NCBI GenBank assembly: GCA_038232215.1
Contig: JBBSIG010000122.1
Coordinates: 1-7,744, forward strand
Reading direction: 5' to 3'
Origin: JBBSIG01 sp038232215
Lineage (GTDB): Bacteria > Actinomycetota > Thermoleophilia > Gaiellales > Gaiellaceae
DNA: 7,744 nucleotides
Shown: positions 6,393-7,744 of the stretch, piece by piece
Position numbering within the stretch: position 1 is the first letter of the stretch
Layout of the letters: each line of letters starts with the position of its first letter
Translations under genes and position numbers: made by a program
The notes under the pieces: model-generated
Seen by the model: only the letters and a program-made list of their open reading frames with translations
Told to the model about the DNA's origin: nothing
The model's database searches: none

Positions 6393-7744
6393 TTGTCGAA
6401 GTCGAGATCCCTGCCTGCCGGCGCCCTCGTCGCCCTCCTCGTCCTTCTCTCGACCGCCCTGCGGAGCTGGGCGGGCCTGACCGTGCACACGCCGTGGATC
6501 GCGCCCGACGAGCTCATCTACGGCAACCTCGGGCAGAACCTCTACAGCTCCGGCCGGCTCGAGCTGATCGGGCAGCCGGCCGGCTTCTACGGCCTCGTCA
6601 CGCCCGCGCTCGCGGGCCTGCCGCTCAGCATCGGCGACCTTGAGCGCGGCTACGACGCGCTCAAGGTGGTGCACGCGCTCGTGATGTCGCTCGCCGCCGT
6701 GCCGGTCTACCTCTGGGCGCGCGCGTTCCTCTCCCGCGGTTGGGCGCTCGCGGCGGCGGCGCTCACCCTGGCCGTGCCGGGGCTCGTGTACTCCGGGCTC
6801 GTGATGACCGAGGTGGCCTTCTATCCTGTGTTGCTCCTCGCCGCCTGGTCGCTGGCGCGGACTCTCGAGCGTCCGACGCTCGCGCGTCAGGCGCTGCTGC
6901 TCGCGGCGATCGTGCTGGCGGCCGCGACGCGCCTGCAGGCGGTCGTCCTCGTGCCGGCGCTCTTCACTGCGCTCGGGGTCAAGCTCCTGCTCGAGCGGAC
7001 GCTCGCCCCCGCCCGCCGCTTCTGGCCGAGCGCCGCGGGCGTCGCGCTGCTCGCCCTGCTCTGGAGCGGCTGGCGACTCCGTCACGGCGGCCCGCTGAGC
7101 AACGTGCTCGGCGCCTACCGGGCGGCCGGCGAGGTGCACTACACCGTCGGCGAGTCGCTGCGCTACGTCGCCTACCAGGCCGAGGACGTGCTCGTCTTCA
7201 GCGCGGTGGTGCCCGTCTGCGCCTTCGCGCTCCTCCTCGGACGGGCGCTCTCCGGCCGCGAGAGCTCCGAGGCGGTCCGCGCGTACCTCGCGACGACGAT
7301 CGGCGTCGGCTTCTGGACGGTCGCCGAGGTCGGCGTCTTCTCGTCCCGGCACATCGGTCAGCTGGCCGAGCGGAACCTCTTCGGCCTCGCGCCGCTCCTC
7401 TTCCTCGGGCTCTGCCTGTGGCTCCAGCGTGGCGGGCCGCGCCCTCGGCTCGCGACGGCCGCCGTGGCGCTCGGCGCCTGGCTCGTCGTGCTCGCCCTTC
7501 CGGTGGAGCGCTTCACCACCATGGCGGCGCTGCCCGAGTCCTTCTCGCTCGTGTGGCTCGTGCGGCTCGTCGAGCGCCATCCCGGCCTGGACGCCGAGCT
7601 GATCCTCACCGCTGCCGCCGCGTTCCTCGCCGCCGCCTTCGCGCTCGTGCCCCGCCGCCTGCTCCTGGCGCTGCCCGCTCTGCTCGCGGCGATCTTCGCC
7701 GTCGAGTCGGTCTGGACGAGCCGCGTCGTGTCGGCCGAGGCGGC
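6393..7744 (+). CDS. Multi-pass membrane protein, GT39/ArnT/PMT-like glycosyltransferase (3' truncated by window edge)
   Basis: A frame with no stop runs from 6393 to the right edge, giving 450 residues. From the TTG start it reads SKSRSLPAGALVALLVLLSTALRS, a short basic tail then a first membrane helix, then a loop with HTPWIAPDELIYGNLGQNLY (32-51). An acidic DE pair (39-40) in the first external loop is the hallmark of GT-C fold enzymes that use polyprenyl-phosphate sugars. Further hydrophobic helices lie near 92-110, 115-135, 140-155, 165-195, 212-227, 266-284, 297-315, 329-345, 352-370, 403-419 and 422-440, and MTEVAFYP (138-145) and AERNLFGLAPLL (325-336) resemble this family. Likely role: transfer of a sugar to an envelope lipid, glycan or protein; donor and acceptor unknown. 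Start is uncertain: TTG 6393 or GTG 6372, neither with a good Shine-Dalgarno. Divergently oriented from pntAA. Confidence 0.82.
   Translation, partial: MSKSRSLPAGALVALLVLLSTALRSWAGLTVHTPWIAPDELIYGNLGQNLYSSGRLELIGQPAGFYGLVTPALAGLPLSIGDLERGYDALKVVHALVMSLAAVPVYLWARAFLSRGWALAAAALTLAVPGLVYSGLVMTEVAFYPVLLLAAWSLARTLERPTLARQALLLAAIVLAAATRLQAVVLVPALFTALGVKLLLERTLAPARRFWPSAAGVALLALLWSGWRLRHGGPLSNVLGAYRAAGEVHYTVGESLRYVAYQAEDVLVFSAVVPVCAFALLLGRALSGRESSEAVRAYLATTIGVGFWTVAEVGVFSSRHIGQLAERNLFGLAPLLFLGLCLWLQRGGPRPRLATAAVALGAWLVVLALPVERFTTMAALPESFSLVWLVRLVERHPGLDAELILTAAAAFLAAAFALVPRRLLLALPALLAAIFAVESVWTSRVVSAEA

Noticed and set aside
6202..6480. Small plus-strand open frame crossing the pntAA start and the intergenic gap (92 aa)
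   Set aside because: Most of it is antisense to pntAA, and it ends inside the membrane protein gene in another frame; no recognisable features.
6324..7580. Upstream extension of pntAA frame (to 780 aa) across the divergent membrane gene
   Set aside because: The extension is a charged Glu/Arg/Gly-rich shadow; family similarity starts exactly at ATG 6323, and the plus strand there encodes a coherent membrane protein.

Overview
The window is a compact, very GC-rich stretch of bacterial chromosome with almost no non-coding DNA. Frequent GTG/TTG starts, 4-nt start/stop overlaps, a split three-subunit transhydrogenase and a GT39-like membrane enzyme fit a high-GC actinobacterium. A class such as Thermoleophilia is my guess from overall style, not a demonstrated assignment. 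I see no rRNA, tRNA, CRISPR array, insertion sequence, phage gene or long repeat.

Layout. Positions 2-2592 (+) hold three tightly packed genes: the 3' end of a ComM/YifB-type Mg-chelatase-like AAA+ ATPase, dprA (starts inside the comM stop codon), and an FAD-dependent DAO-family oxidoreductase whose ribosome site overlaps the dprA stop. comM and dprA are DNA-uptake/recombination genes; the oxidoreductase is a metabolic gene that seems to ride on the same transcript.

Positions 6323 down to 2620 (-) hold an apparent four-gene operon in the order pntAA, pntAB, pntB, and an ornithine cyclodeaminase/mu-crystallin/alanine-dehydrogenase-family gene. The first three encode the proton-translocating NAD(P) transhydrogenase (soluble NAD(H) domain; small membrane subunit; membrane plus NADP(H) subunit). 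The last gene appears to start at a non-canonical CTG that overlaps the pntB stop. It converges on the FAD oxidoreductase gene with only 27 bases between stop codons.

From about 6393 to the right edge (+) runs the 5' part of a large multi-pass membrane protein resembling GT39/ArnT/PMT-type glycosyltransferases, divergent from pntAA. The roughly 70-base gap between them should contain both promoters; both starts have a TAnnnT- or nATnnT-like hexamer at the distance expected for leaderless mRNAs.

Overall this is ordinary core-genome content. I did not find a convincing new system. The points most worth a second look are the non-canonical start and placement of the cyclodeaminase-family gene in the pnt operon, the location of the membrane histidine in PntAB rather than PntB, and the FAD oxidoreductase attached to dprA.
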